DNA of 20,970 bases, taken from contig JAMWDF010000003.1 of NCBI GenBank assembly GCA_023818865.1, forward strand, positions 12,701-33,670. The letters are read 5' to 3'. The translations under genes and the position numbers were made by a program. Numbering within the stretch: position 1 is the first letter of the stretch; every line of letters starts with the position of its first letter. Below are positions 13,354-20,970 of the stretch, one piece after another. This DNA is from Candidatus Omnitrophota bacterium. Its GTDB lineage: Bacteria > Ratteibacteria > UBA8468 > B48-G9 > DSTR01. The notes beneath the pieces are model-generated. The model saw only the letters and a list, made by a program, of their open reading frames with translations, was not told where the DNA came from and ran no database searches.

Positions 13354-16300
13354 AAACGTTTTTTTCTTTTTTGTTCTCGTTTTTCTCACCAATCAGCTTT
13401 ACTCCCAACAAGTCACTTCTTTCATCCGCGATATTTCTTCGGTTTCTTCTCGTCTACCTGGGACACCTGGACACAGGCTCACGGCTGATCTGGTTGAGTC
13501 AGCTTTTCGCTCGGCTGGTTTGGCAAAAATTCATCGCGAGCCGTTCACCACCGTAGTCCCTGCAGACAAAGGGGCTTTTCTGGAGGCAGGGAATAAAAAA
13601 ATTCCGCTTTATGGGGTTTGGCCGAATCTGGTCAGGACGCCTACTTTGCCACCGGCCGGAATTTGCGGACCGCTGCTTTACGGAGGGAAAGGAAATTTAA
13701 AAACTTTTTCTGGTAAACCCATGCGGGGAAGCATTGCGGTTTATGATTTTGATTGTGGTAGTCGCTGGTTGGATTCAGCTATGCTTGGCGCCCGGGCGGT
13801 AATTTTTCTGGAGTCAGACCGGGTGACTCGCCTGGAGGCAAAAAAGAAATTTCTTTCTATCCCGGTGTCCATCCCGAGATTTTACGCCACCGGTCAAGCC
13901 GCCAGGGAGATTTTACAACTTTGCGCCAAGCAGGCTTCCGGGAGGTTATTTAGCCGGATGGATTGGCAGCAGGTGCGCGATGAAAATGTCTGTGGGGTAC
14001 TGATTGGACGAGACCCGAAATTGAGAGATGACCTAATTATTCTTCATGCCTATTACGATAGCACCAGCGTAGTTCCCTCTCTATCGCCTGGTGCAGATAG
14101 CAGTTGTGGCCTGGCCACCCTTCTTTCCCTGGTCCATCACTTCCGACAGAATCCGCCGAAGCGGACTATAATGTTCTTGGCGACTTCAAGCCACTTCCAA
14201 TATCTCCGCGGTATGGATGCTTTCATTCAGGCCCACCTGCGAACTACAGAACCTTTCAAGAACAAGATTGCCAAAGAGCAGAGATTGAAACCATTGCTAT
14301 TGATCGGCTTAGATCTTTCCAGCGGGTCTAACCGATTGGGCATCTGGCACAACTCATATGAATTTAGTTACCAGCGTTTTTTTGCCCCGCTGGGGAAAAA
14401 ATTTATAGAATACGCGGCCAGAGCAGCTAGCCAGTTAGGTTTGCCCGGGCAAGACAGTCTGGCTAACGGCGTCAGTCCGGAAAAAGGTATTCTCTGGCAG
14501 ACTTTCCTCCCGGATGTCTTAAGAACTGATGGAGAAATGGCTGTCTTTGCCGGGATACCAGCCGTCACCTTTCTTACTGTGAACGATGGCCGCTGGTATT
14601 TGGATACGCCTGTTGACACTTTTGACCGTGTCAATACAGCCAACATTGAACAGCAAGCTGCCCTGTTGATTAGAATCCTTGACCAGGCAGTTAATGACCC
14701 TCAACTTATGCCTGAAACCAAATTGGAATTGAAAGATAACCTGTACTCTCTAATTGCCAGGTTGACCACCTTTGACCCGCGGAAAAGCTTCGTCCCTGAT
14801 CAGCCGGTAGAAGGGGCCTTGGCTTTGCCGAGGCTTTATGACAATATCCGGGGCTGGGAGGTCTGGATGGGGGTCAGACCGCCACTATTGATGACTGATA
14901 AGGCAGGGACAGTAGAATTTACCAGTCTTTTCAGAAACGCCAGTGTGTGGCTCCAGGGATTCAAACTAAATCCAGAGACCGGCCAGATTGTTATGGCTCC
15001 AGATATGGGAGTGAACGGACACCAGCAGTACCCCATCACCCTAAAGATGGATTACAAGGAAAAGAAGTGGATGATTGTTCTTTTTGATTGTGAGCCGGTA
15101 GACCTTTTTTCTCTGGTTGACCCGCAATATCTTACTCAGTTGAGCAAAATAGATGTATTTGATACCTCCAATAGCTTGCCTGATGCCTACGGGTATTACC
15201 TCCAGTATCCGGAGTTCATTCCTTGGTCCTGGACCTCTTGTTCCGAACTGGCTGGAGTGGCTTTTGCCAAACCAGCCAGCCGTATCAAGATTACCGGGGA
15301 ATCAGGTCCTTTAGGAAAACGGTTACTGCTGCTCAATGCTGAAGAAAAGGCTGTCAAGAAAGAACAGGCTGAAGGAATTGGTTTCCTCACCAGCGAAACG
15401 CCAGCCATTCTGGACACGCCCTATCAAGCGGCAAGAGACATGATAATTCTGGATAGCTACCGTACCAGGAGCTTTGAAGGTTTTGGCATCAGGAACGAAC
15501 GACTGAAAGAACTACAGCGAAAGGCAAAGTCTCTGTTGGAAATGGCTGAAGAGGCTAGAGAAAAAATGGATTGGTTTTCCTTTGTTAAGTTTTCCCGGCA
15601 AAGCCAAGCGATTGAATCCCGGGCTTATCCGGATGTAAAAAGCACCGCCAACGATGTGGTGAAGGGGATTATCTTTTATTTCATATTACTTTTGCCTTTT
15701 GCCTATTTTGCCGAGCGGCTTATCTTTGGGTTTCCCAAGATTGAACAGCGGATTGCCGGAGTTTTCGGGATATTTCTGGCAATTTACTGGATAATGCGAT
15801 TAGTTCATCCGGCTTTCAAACTCACCAATGCTCCGGAAGTTATTCTTCTTTCCTTCATTGTGCTGGCGTTATCTTTCATTGTTCTTTCCATTGTGGCTTC
15901 TAAGTTTGAGGAACAGATGCAGCGGATGAAACAGGAAACCTCCGGGGTCTACCAGACGGATGTTGGCCGGATAACGGCGGCTGGAACCGCCTTTTCTCTG
16001 GGCGTGGCTAATATGAAAAGACGCAAGATGCGTACTATCCTGACTTCTATCACTTTGATCCTTTTAACCTTTACCGTGCTTTCCTTCACTTCTATCAAGT
16101 CTTATCTTCACTTCAATCGCTTGCAGTGGTCTGTTCGTCCCCCTTATTCGGGAATTCTTCTTCGGGACCGGGCCTGGGCTCCTCTGCAGGAGGTGGCCCT
16201 GGACTATGTTAGAAGCGAATTTTCTGAAACTGGCCTGATTGCTCCCCGGGCCTGGTTTGTCCTTCGGGAGCTGGGTAACCGAACAGCCATTGATATTTCC

Positions 16301-17728
16301 CATCGTGGTAAATCAGTGTTGGCTACTGGACTTTTGGGGATAGCGCCAGAGGAAAAGGAGGTCTCTCATTTGGACCAGTGCTTAACTGCTGGCCACTGGA
16401 TTGAGCAGGAAACAGATGCTTGCCTATTGCCGGAGTCAATGGCTGCTTCTCTGGGTATCACCCGGGAAAATGTGGGACAGGCAAAAATAAGAATTTACGG
16501 CCGGGAATTGGTAGTCAAAGGATTATTTAACGAGAAGAAACTGAACGACTTGAGGGAACTGGACAATGAACCTATCACTCCGGTAGATTTTTCCGTTATG
16601 CCGGAAAAAGAGATTAGCAAGATTAAGATGGAACGGACTGCCCAGGTATATTCTGGGGACGTGAAACTCCAAGGTTTTGTGCATATGGAAGCAGAAAATG
16701 TTGTCATTGTTGATTTTGAGACGCTGATGGATATGGGTGGAACTCTTCACGCCTTAGCGGTTCGTTTCCCTGAGGGAAGCAATGTCCAGAAACTGGTGGA
16801 AGATTTTATCTCCAAACTGGCCGTGATTCTTTTTGTCGGGGCGGAAAACAAGACCTATGTTTATAGCAGCATGGGCCTCACTTCTTTTTCCGGAATCGGC
16901 AATTTGATCATTCCGATCCTGATAGCCGCTTTGATTGTTCTTAACACCATGTTAGGCTCGGTGTATGAACGGATTAAAGAAATTGGCACGTACAGTGCGG
17001 TGGGGTTAGCCCCAGTCCATATCGCTTCTCTTTTCCTCGCCGAATCGCTGGTTTACGCAGTTCTGGGAGCGGTAACCGGCTATCTCTTAGGTCAGGTGAT
17101 AGCCCGTGTCTTGATGGTGACCGGGTTACTGCAAGGACTGGTGCTGAACTATTCTTCCCTATCCGCGGTTATGGCCACGGTGATTATTGTCATTACTGTG
17201 CTTCTTTCCACGATTTATCCGGCGAGAAAAGCTTCCCGGATGGCTGTCCCGGATGTCACGCGGCGGTGGGTGCTGCCTGAACCAAAAGGTGATCTCTGGC
17301 AGTTTGAATTTCCTTTCACTGTCAGCGAGGTAGAGGTTTTGGGTCTGGCGTCTTTCCTGACCGAGTATTTTGGTTCCTATCAAGATGTTTCTCTCGGTAA
17401 TTTTTATACCAACGGGGCTCAGTTGAAAGCCGAAAAAAATGAAATCGGGAAGAGTGTTTACACCATTACCACCAGTGTGTGGTTGGCTCCATTTGACCTG
17501 GGTGTCAGCCAGAAGTTGACTGTGGTGATGAAGCCTCTCGGACAGTACAATTTCTATACTATTGATGTGAACATTGAACGGACCAGCGGCGAATCTACTG
17601 ACTGGAAGAGACTTAACCGTCGGTTTCTTGATGGTATCCGGAAACAGTTCCTCATCTGGAGAACAGTCAGTCCGGAAGTGAAAAAAACCTATGCTGAACA
17701 GGGCCGATTAGCCTTGGCTAAAGCTTGA
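13337..17728 (+). CDS. Degenerate M28 peptidase domain fused to an FtsX/MacB-type permease (1463 aa)
   Basis: A signal peptide (1-23) leads into an M28-like extracytoplasmic region: SSRLPGTPGH (37-46), a PA-like insert (about 95-215) and the peptidase core (about 217-450). Zinc and catalytic positions look lost: the H-x-D segment reads HAYYDS (Tyr239 at the His place), the Glu-Glu pair after PPKRTI is His286-Phe287, and the C-terminal His of the HTPxDT motif is Asp423; Asp253 and Asp326 remain. A large unassigned domain (about 455-770) follows. Then come three membrane segments near 776-796, 805-824 and 833-854, and a classic FtsX unit: RRKMRTILTSITLILLTFTVLSF (895-917), a MacB-type periplasmic domain (about 920-1180), and helices at about 1184-1207, 1227-1250 and 1272-1294. 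The tail (1310-1463) is unassigned. The start has AAGGAG seven bases upstream. No ABC ATPase gene is adjacent. Permease identity is solid; loss of catalysis is inferred from alignment by eye. Confidence 0.88.
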   Translation: MSRNAKNVFFFFVLVFLTNQLYSQQVTSFIRDISSVSSRLPGTPGHRLTADLVESAFRSAGLAKIHREPFTTVVPADKGAFLEAGNKKIPLYGVWPNLVRTPTLPPAGICGPLLYGGKGNLKTFSGKPMRGSIAVYDFDCGSRWLDSAMLGARAVIFLESDRVTRLEAKKKFLSIPVSIPRFYATGQAAREILQLCAKQASGRLFSRMDWQQVRDENVCGVLIGRDPKLRDDLIILHAYYDSTSVVPSLSPGADSSCGLATLLSLVHHFRQNPPKRTIMFLATSSHFQYLRGMDAFIQAHLRTTEPFKNKIAKEQRLKPLLLIGLDLSSGSNRLGIWHNSYEFSYQRFFAPLGKKFIEYAARAASQLGLPGQDSLANGVSPEKGILWQTFLPDVLRTDGEMAVFAGIPAVTFLTVNDGRWYLDTPVDTFDRVNTANIEQQAALLIRILDQAVNDPQLMPETKLELKDNLYSLIARLTTFDPRKSFVPDQPVEGALALPRLYDNIRGWEVWMGVRPPLLMTDKAGTVEFTSLFRNASVWLQGFKLNPETGQIVMAPDMGVNGHQQYPITLKMDYKEKKWMIVLFDCEPVDLFSLVDPQYLTQLSKIDVFDTSNSLPDAYGYYLQYPEFIPWSWTSCSELAGVAFAKPASRIKITGESGPLGKRLLLLNAEEKAVKKEQAEGIGFLTSETPAILDTPYQAARDMIILDSYRTRSFEGFGIRNERLKELQRKAKSLLEMAEEAREKMDWFSFVKFSRQSQAIESRAYPDVKSTANDVVKGIIFYFILLLPFAYFAERLIFGFPKIEQRIAGVFGIFLAIYWIMRLVHPAFKLTNAPEVILLSFIVLALSFIVLSIVASKFEEQMQRMKQETSGVYQTDVGRITAAGTAFSLGVANMKRRKMRTILTSITLILLTFTVLSFTSIKSYLHFNRLQWSVRPPYSGILLRDRAWAPLQEVALDYVRSEFSETGLIAPRAWFVLRELGNRTAIDISHRGKSVLATGLLGIAPEEKEVSHLDQCLTAGHWIEQETDACLLPESMAASLGITRENVGQAKIRIYGRELVVKGLFNEKKLNDLRELDNEPITPVDFSVMPEKEISKIKMERTAQVYSGDVKLQGFVHMEAENVVIVDFETLMDMGGTLHALAVRFPEGSNVQKLVEDFISKLAVILFVGAENKTYVYSSMGLTSFSGIGNLIIPILIAALIVLNTMLGSVYERIKEIGTYSAVGLAPVHIASLFLAESLVYAVLGAVTGYLLGQVIARVLMVTGLLQGLVLNYSSLSAVMATVIIVITVLLSTIYPARKASRMAVPDVTRRWVLPEPKGDLWQFEFPFTVSEVEVLGLASFLTEYFGSYQDVSLGNFYTNGAQLKAEKNEIGKSVYTITTSVWLAPFDLGVSQKLTVVMKPLGQYNFYTIDVNIERTSGESTDWKRLNRRFLDGIRKQFLIWRTVSPEVKKTYAEQGRLALAKA

Positions 17729-17759
17729 AGCTTATACTTTTCTCAAAAAAGGAAGACAT

Positions 17760-19745
17760 ATGGCTGAAGAAATCAAGCAAGAAGTAGAATTTGAACCTGG
17801 AATTCAGGAGCCCTTTGTTGACGGTTTTAACTTCAAAACTATTCTGGCTGCCATATTTATCGGTTTCATTATGCTGCCTGGTTCAATCTATCTTGGGTTA
17901 ATCACTGGAGGTGGACTGGGTGGAGCGGCTCAGTGGGTAACAGTTATCCTCCTGGTGGAGATTGCCAAGCGGTCCTTTGTCCAATTGAAAAGGCAGGAAG
18001 TCTATATTGTTTACATCCTGGCTGGTTCTTTGATCAGCGCTGGGCTGGTTCTGGGGGCAGTGGGACTAACTCTTCAAGGGGGAGCATTCAGTGACCTAAT
18101 CTGGAAGCAGTATCTGATCCAGTCGCCTTATGCCAAGTTTTTTGGCCTGACAGAGCGAGTGCCAGCCTGGGCTGTTCCCCCGGCTGGTTCGGATGCTCTG
18201 CTTCGTCGGACTTTTCTCGCCAGGGCCTGGGCGGTTCCGATTCTGCTGTTGATCGTCCACAACATTCTTTACCGGATTAACCATTTCACTTTGGGGTATG
18301 CGCTTTTCCGGGTCACCAGCGATTATGAAAAACTACCTTTCCCTATGGCACCGGTTGCGTCCGAAGGAGCCACGGCCCTAGCTGAGGTGAGCAGTAAGAA
18401 GGAGACCTGGCGGTGGAGAATATTTTCTATTGCTGCCATGATTGGAGTCATCTTTGGGGCCTTTTATGTGGTAATACCTACAATTACCGGGCTATTGATG
18501 ACAACTCCTTTACAGTTGTTACCCATTCCCTGGGTAGACTTCACTGCTCAATTAGGTACGGTATTGCCTTCTTCTATGCTCGGTTTCGTTACTGACCTAG
18601 GCACACTTTTTGCTGGTTTCGTTCTTCCGTTCTGGGTGGTAGTGGGGACCTTTATCGGATCAGTCGTCGCAAGAACTTTCGGCGACCCAATTCTTCACAA
18701 ATTTGGGATTATCACCGATTGGCAGCCAGGAATGACGGCAATCCCTACCAATGTGGTAACCACTATGAATTTCTGGATAAATGCAGTCATCTCAGGCGGT
18801 ATTATCGTCGCTATAATTGGCATCTGGAAGATGGCCATGGCTTTCCGGCCCAGCCAGAGGAAATCGGCCGTAAGAGTGATTCTCCCTGATAACAGAGGCG
18901 ACTATCCTTTACCAGTTGCCATCTTGTTATGGTTTCTCTCCACCCTGGCTTATGTTATTATCTGCCACCTCCTTGTTCCCACTTTTCCTGTTCTTCTCTT
19001 TGTGTTTTTCGGCTTTGTTCTCACTCCTTTTCTTTCTTATACTTCCGCTAGGATGTTTGGTATTACCGGGGTCGCCACCGGGATTTCCTTCCCGTATGTT
19101 CGGGAGGCCACTTTTATTTTGAGTGGATATAAAGGGGTGGACATCTGGTTTGCGCCGGTTCCCTATTTTAACCATGGAGGAACCACCCAAGGTTTCAAAC
19201 AGTTAGAACTTACCCGGACCAAATTCACTGCGTGGTACAAATCCGAGTTTGCTTCGCTGGTGATTATGCTCTTCTGCAGTTTTCTTTTCTGGTCTATTAT
19301 CTGGCGGATGAACCCCATTCCTTCCTCAGCCTATCCGTTTGTTCAGAAGATGTGGCCAATGAGTGCTATGTTTCAATGTTTGTGGGCTACTTCTACCCTG
19401 CCAGACGCCGGTGTTCCCTGGATGATCCGGGCGATTAAACTGAAGTATATCATTTCTTCCGGTCTGGTTTATGCTTTGATTTACGGACTTAGTTTTCTTT
19501 TCCGCTGGCCCGCGGCTATCTTCTATGGAATTGTCGGCGGAGTAGGACAGATGCCGCATTATAGTATCCCGATGTTTGCCGGAGCGCTCTTAGGCCGGTT
19601 TTATTTTGCCAAGAAGGTCGGACCTAACTGGAAAAAGTACACTCCTATTCTCATGGCTGGATATGCTTGCGGCATGGGTTTGGTCGGGATGCTTTCAATC
19701 GCCGTGGCTCTCATTGCTAAGACCATTTATCAGTTGATATTTTAG
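17760..19745 (+). CDS. OPT-like oligopeptide transporter-related integral membrane protein (661 aa)
   Basis: A polytopic membrane protein with a short acidic cytoplasmic N-terminus and a dozen or more hydrophobic helices. Features recalling the OPT/YSL family are the early FNFKTILAAIFIGFIMLPGSIYLGLITGGGLGG (23-55), DYEKLPFPMAPVASEGATALAE (188-209), which matches the OPT pattern of a charged residue before LPFP followed by a small-residue helix, and FGDPILHKFGIITDWQPGM in the middle. From memory such proteins of PVC-type bacteria are filed under DUF6785/DUF6784; I could not verify this. The likely role is uptake or export of peptides or a metal chelate. AGGAAG precedes the ATG, 31 bases after the M28-FtsX stop, so the genes are probably cotranscribed. 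A hairpin follows the stop. Family placement is moderately sure; substrate is unknown. Confidence 0.75.
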   Translation: MAEEIKQEVEFEPGIQEPFVDGFNFKTILAAIFIGFIMLPGSIYLGLITGGGLGGAAQWVTVILLVEIAKRSFVQLKRQEVYIVYILAGSLISAGLVLGAVGLTLQGGAFSDLIWKQYLIQSPYAKFFGLTERVPAWAVPPAGSDALLRRTFLARAWAVPILLLIVHNILYRINHFTLGYALFRVTSDYEKLPFPMAPVASEGATALAEVSSKKETWRWRIFSIAAMIGVIFGAFYVVIPTITGLLMTTPLQLLPIPWVDFTAQLGTVLPSSMLGFVTDLGTLFAGFVLPFWVVVGTFIGSVVARTFGDPILHKFGIITDWQPGMTAIPTNVVTTMNFWINAVISGGIIVAIIGIWKMAMAFRPSQRKSAVRVILPDNRGDYPLPVAILLWFLSTLAYVIICHLLVPTFPVLLFVFFGFVLTPFLSYTSARMFGITGVATGISFPYVREATFILSGYKGVDIWFAPVPYFNHGGTTQGFKQLELTRTKFTAWYKSEFASLVIMLFCSFLFWSIIWRMNPIPSSAYPFVQKMWPMSAMFQCLWATSTLPDAGVPWMIRAIKLKYIISSGLVYALIYGLSFLFRWPAAIFYGIVGGVGQMPHYSIPMFAGALLGRFYFAKKVGPNWKKYTPILMAGYACGMGLVGMLSIAVALIAKTIYQLIF

Positions 19746-19775
19746 GCCAGTAAAGTTTGTTTTCACAATTGGAGA

Positions 19776-19814
19776 CAATGGCGGAAGAAGCGTCCGCTTA
19801 TTGCCTTTCTCTTT
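19776..19814 (+). terminator. Candidate intrinsic terminator after the OPT-like gene
   Basis: CAATGGCGGA (19776-19785) pairs with TCCGCTTATTG (19793-19803) around a 7-base loop: nine Watson-Crick pairs plus a G-U and a one-base bulge. The pyrimidine-rich CCTTTCTCTTT follows (19804-19814). The T tract is interrupted, so termination may be partial. Confidence 0.5.
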
Positions 19815-19854
19815 AAATGGCTCCCAACAGAAATTTTGGCAATTTAGAAGTTTT

Positions 19855-19867
19855 AGGAGGAGATTTG
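19855..19867 (+). promoter_or_regulatory. Strong ribosome site with an in-frame TTG upstream of the dockerin-like gene
   Basis: AGGAGG (19855-19860), then AGAT and TTG (19865-19867). The TTG is in frame with the ATG at 19952 and open through it, so it could add 29 hydrophilic residues before the signal peptide. The remainder of the 206-base interval from 19746 to 19951 holds the hairpin above and no other gene I can see. Confidence 0.4.
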
Positions 19868-19951
19868 AAATTAAACTTGGCCGAAGGCAGAAGATTACCT
19901 GAACTAGGTGTTGAGTTCAGAAATTCGTCAGAATTTAAACTGGAGAAGAAA

Positions 19952-20970
19952 ATGAAACGAGTATTAGGTCAGCTGCTCGCGGCAAGTAGTTTATTTTTCT
20001 TATTTATGGAATATGGACTTGAGGCCGGGGGAAAGCAGGTTTCTATTGAAGAGAGAAGGATTTCAGAGATTTGCCTAGCAAAAGGAGTGACCCAGGGAGA
20101 CCTCACCCTGGACGGAGAAATTGATATTCGGGATACCATCATTTCTTTAAGACTAATATTAGGCCTTGACTTAAATATTGGAGGACAAGTGTACAGTTTC
20201 CCGTATCCTGAATGGTTATTACAGATTGGAGATATTGATGAAGACGGAGTTTTAGATATTTCAGATGGGTTGAGAATCTTCAGAAAAGCAATTGGCTTGC
20301 CGGCTTTAGTGCGCTGGGCGAAAACCTATGAGCCAGTAGAGTCGCCGTTTTTCTGGGGTTTTTCTCTAGTGAGAAACACTGTTGATAATGGCTATGTTTG
20401 CGCCGGGAATTTTTGGGGTGGTTTTGTTTGGGTCCTGAAGATCGACGCGGATGGTAATATTGTCTGGCAGAAAAAATACGGTCCAGAGCAAGGTAATGAC
20501 TCCATAGGCTTTGAAATTAAAGACATAAGGGCAACCACGGACGGTGGACTTATTGTTTCAGGTGGAGCTAGTTACCATGACAATGCCCTTCTTAGCCATT
20601 GTTTGGGCTGGTTGATGAGGCTTGACTCAAGGGGAAACATAATCTGGCAGAAATCTTATGAGTTTGAGGGACCAACTAGTTTTGAAGCAGGTATAGAGAC
20701 CGGAGATGGCGGTTTTCTCTTAGGGGGCTATGGTCATGCTCTGGGTGAGGTGACTGCTCACTGTAAGCCGCTGATTTTAAAAGTAGACCAAGAGGGAAAT
20801 ATTTTGTGGAAGTGGTTCCTGGATACCAAGGACAAGTGCCTGGGTGATAACAGTTTGGTGAAAACTGTGAGCGAGGTTAATGGTGATTATGTGGTAGGCG
20901 GTCAGATTTATAGCAGACTAACAGGGGACGGTTCGCAGGAAACCGATGGTTTTGACATTTTCGTGGCAAA
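19952..20970 (+). CDS. Secreted protein with N-terminal dockerin-like domain and propeller-like repeats, 3' end outside window
   Basis: I translated this by hand; 339 residues lie in the window and the frame is open at the edge. A signal peptide (1-26) is followed by a dockerin type I-like pair of calcium loops: GDLTLDGEIDIRDTIISLRLILGLDL (49-74) and GDIDEDGVLDISDGLRIFRKAIGL (93-116). After that are about four repeats of 45-60 residues, each with a DNGY/DGGL/DGGF/NGDY-type strand followed by VSGG or LGGY, and a WVLKIDADGNIVWQKKYG-type strand (160-177, 220-236, 274-288). These resemble the bacterial beta-propeller repeats of secreted surface proteins. The ATG at 19952 has GGAG six bases upstream; the TTG at 19865 is the alternative. 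Dockerins usually sit at the C-terminus, so this order is less common. The function is unknown; adhesion or attachment is a guess. Confidence 0.8.
   Translation, partial: MKRVLGQLLAASSLFFLFMEYGLEAGGKQVSIEERRISEICLAKGVTQGDLTLDGEIDIRDTIISLRLILGLDLNIGGQVYSFPYPEWLLQIGDIDEDGVLDISDGLRIFRKAIGLPALVRWAKTYEPVESPFFWGFSLVRNTVDNGYVCAGNFWGGFVWVLKIDADGNIVWQKKYGPEQGNDSIGFEIKDIRATTDGGLIVSGGASYHDNALLSHCLGWLMRLDSRGNIIWQKSYEFEGPTSFEAGIETGDGGFLLGGYGHALGEVTAHCKPLILKVDQEGNILWKWFLDTKDKCLGDNSLVKTVSEVNGDYVVGGQIYSRLTGDGSQETDGFDIFVA

Noticed and set aside
1..20970. CRISPR arrays, insertion sequences, toxin-antitoxin pairs, rRNA
   Set aside because: I looked for regularly spaced repeats, transposase motifs with terminal inverted repeats, and rRNA sequences, and saw none.

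Overview
The window looks like chromosomal DNA of a Gram-negative-type bacterium from an uncultured lineage. Class III-type prepilin leaders, a PilC/GspF-GspE assembly system, an LTXXQ periplasmic protein, a sialate O-acetylesterase, a dockerin-like secreted protein, a uroporphyrinogen-decarboxylase-like methyltransferase and an OPT-like permease together resemble genomes of the PVC group, Omnitrophota/Ratteibacteria or similar candidate phyla. This placement is inference from gene content only. Base composition looks even and moderate, with no insertion sequences, CRISPR arrays or phage modules, so the window reads as core and metabolic chromosome.

Layout. Positions 1-4207 are all on the minus strand: a KDPG-type aldolase, then an operon of a small exported LTXXQ protein, the GspE/PilB assembly ATPase and a GspF/PilC platform protein cut by the left edge. 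A compact divergent promoter region with nested inverted repeats (about 4287-4346) separates this from a plus-strand envelope pair: a LysM-NlpC/P60 peptidoglycan hydrolase and a membrane-anchored CapA-like protein. A tRNA-Gly(CCC) and an exported sialate O-acetylesterase follow. Positions 8109-10815 are again minus strand: a MalK/UgpC-type sugar ABC ATPase, a URO-D-like methyltransferase and a holin-4-family membrane protein, linked by 4-base stop/start contacts or a short spacing. A GspG-like pseudopilin diverges from the ATPase.

From 11603 to 19745 everything is plus strand: glyQ (no glyS nearby), tRNA-Leu(GAG), a two-TM mini-protein, a TPR lipoprotein-like or exported protein, a 1463-residue fusion of a degenerate M28 peptidase domain with an FtsX-type permease, and a 661-residue OPT-like transporter. 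The three genes from 12594 to 17728 overlap one another, so they probably act together. A hairpin follows the transporter, and a secreted protein with an N-terminal dockerin-like EF-hand pair and propeller-like repeats runs off the right edge.

The most unusual item is the M28-FtsX fusion. Its peptidase part keeps the fold-level motifs and two aspartates, but the positions expected for the zinc histidines and the catalytic glutamate carry other residues. It looks like an extracytoplasmic pseudo-peptidase sensor or binding domain on a permease that has no ATPase gene beside it.
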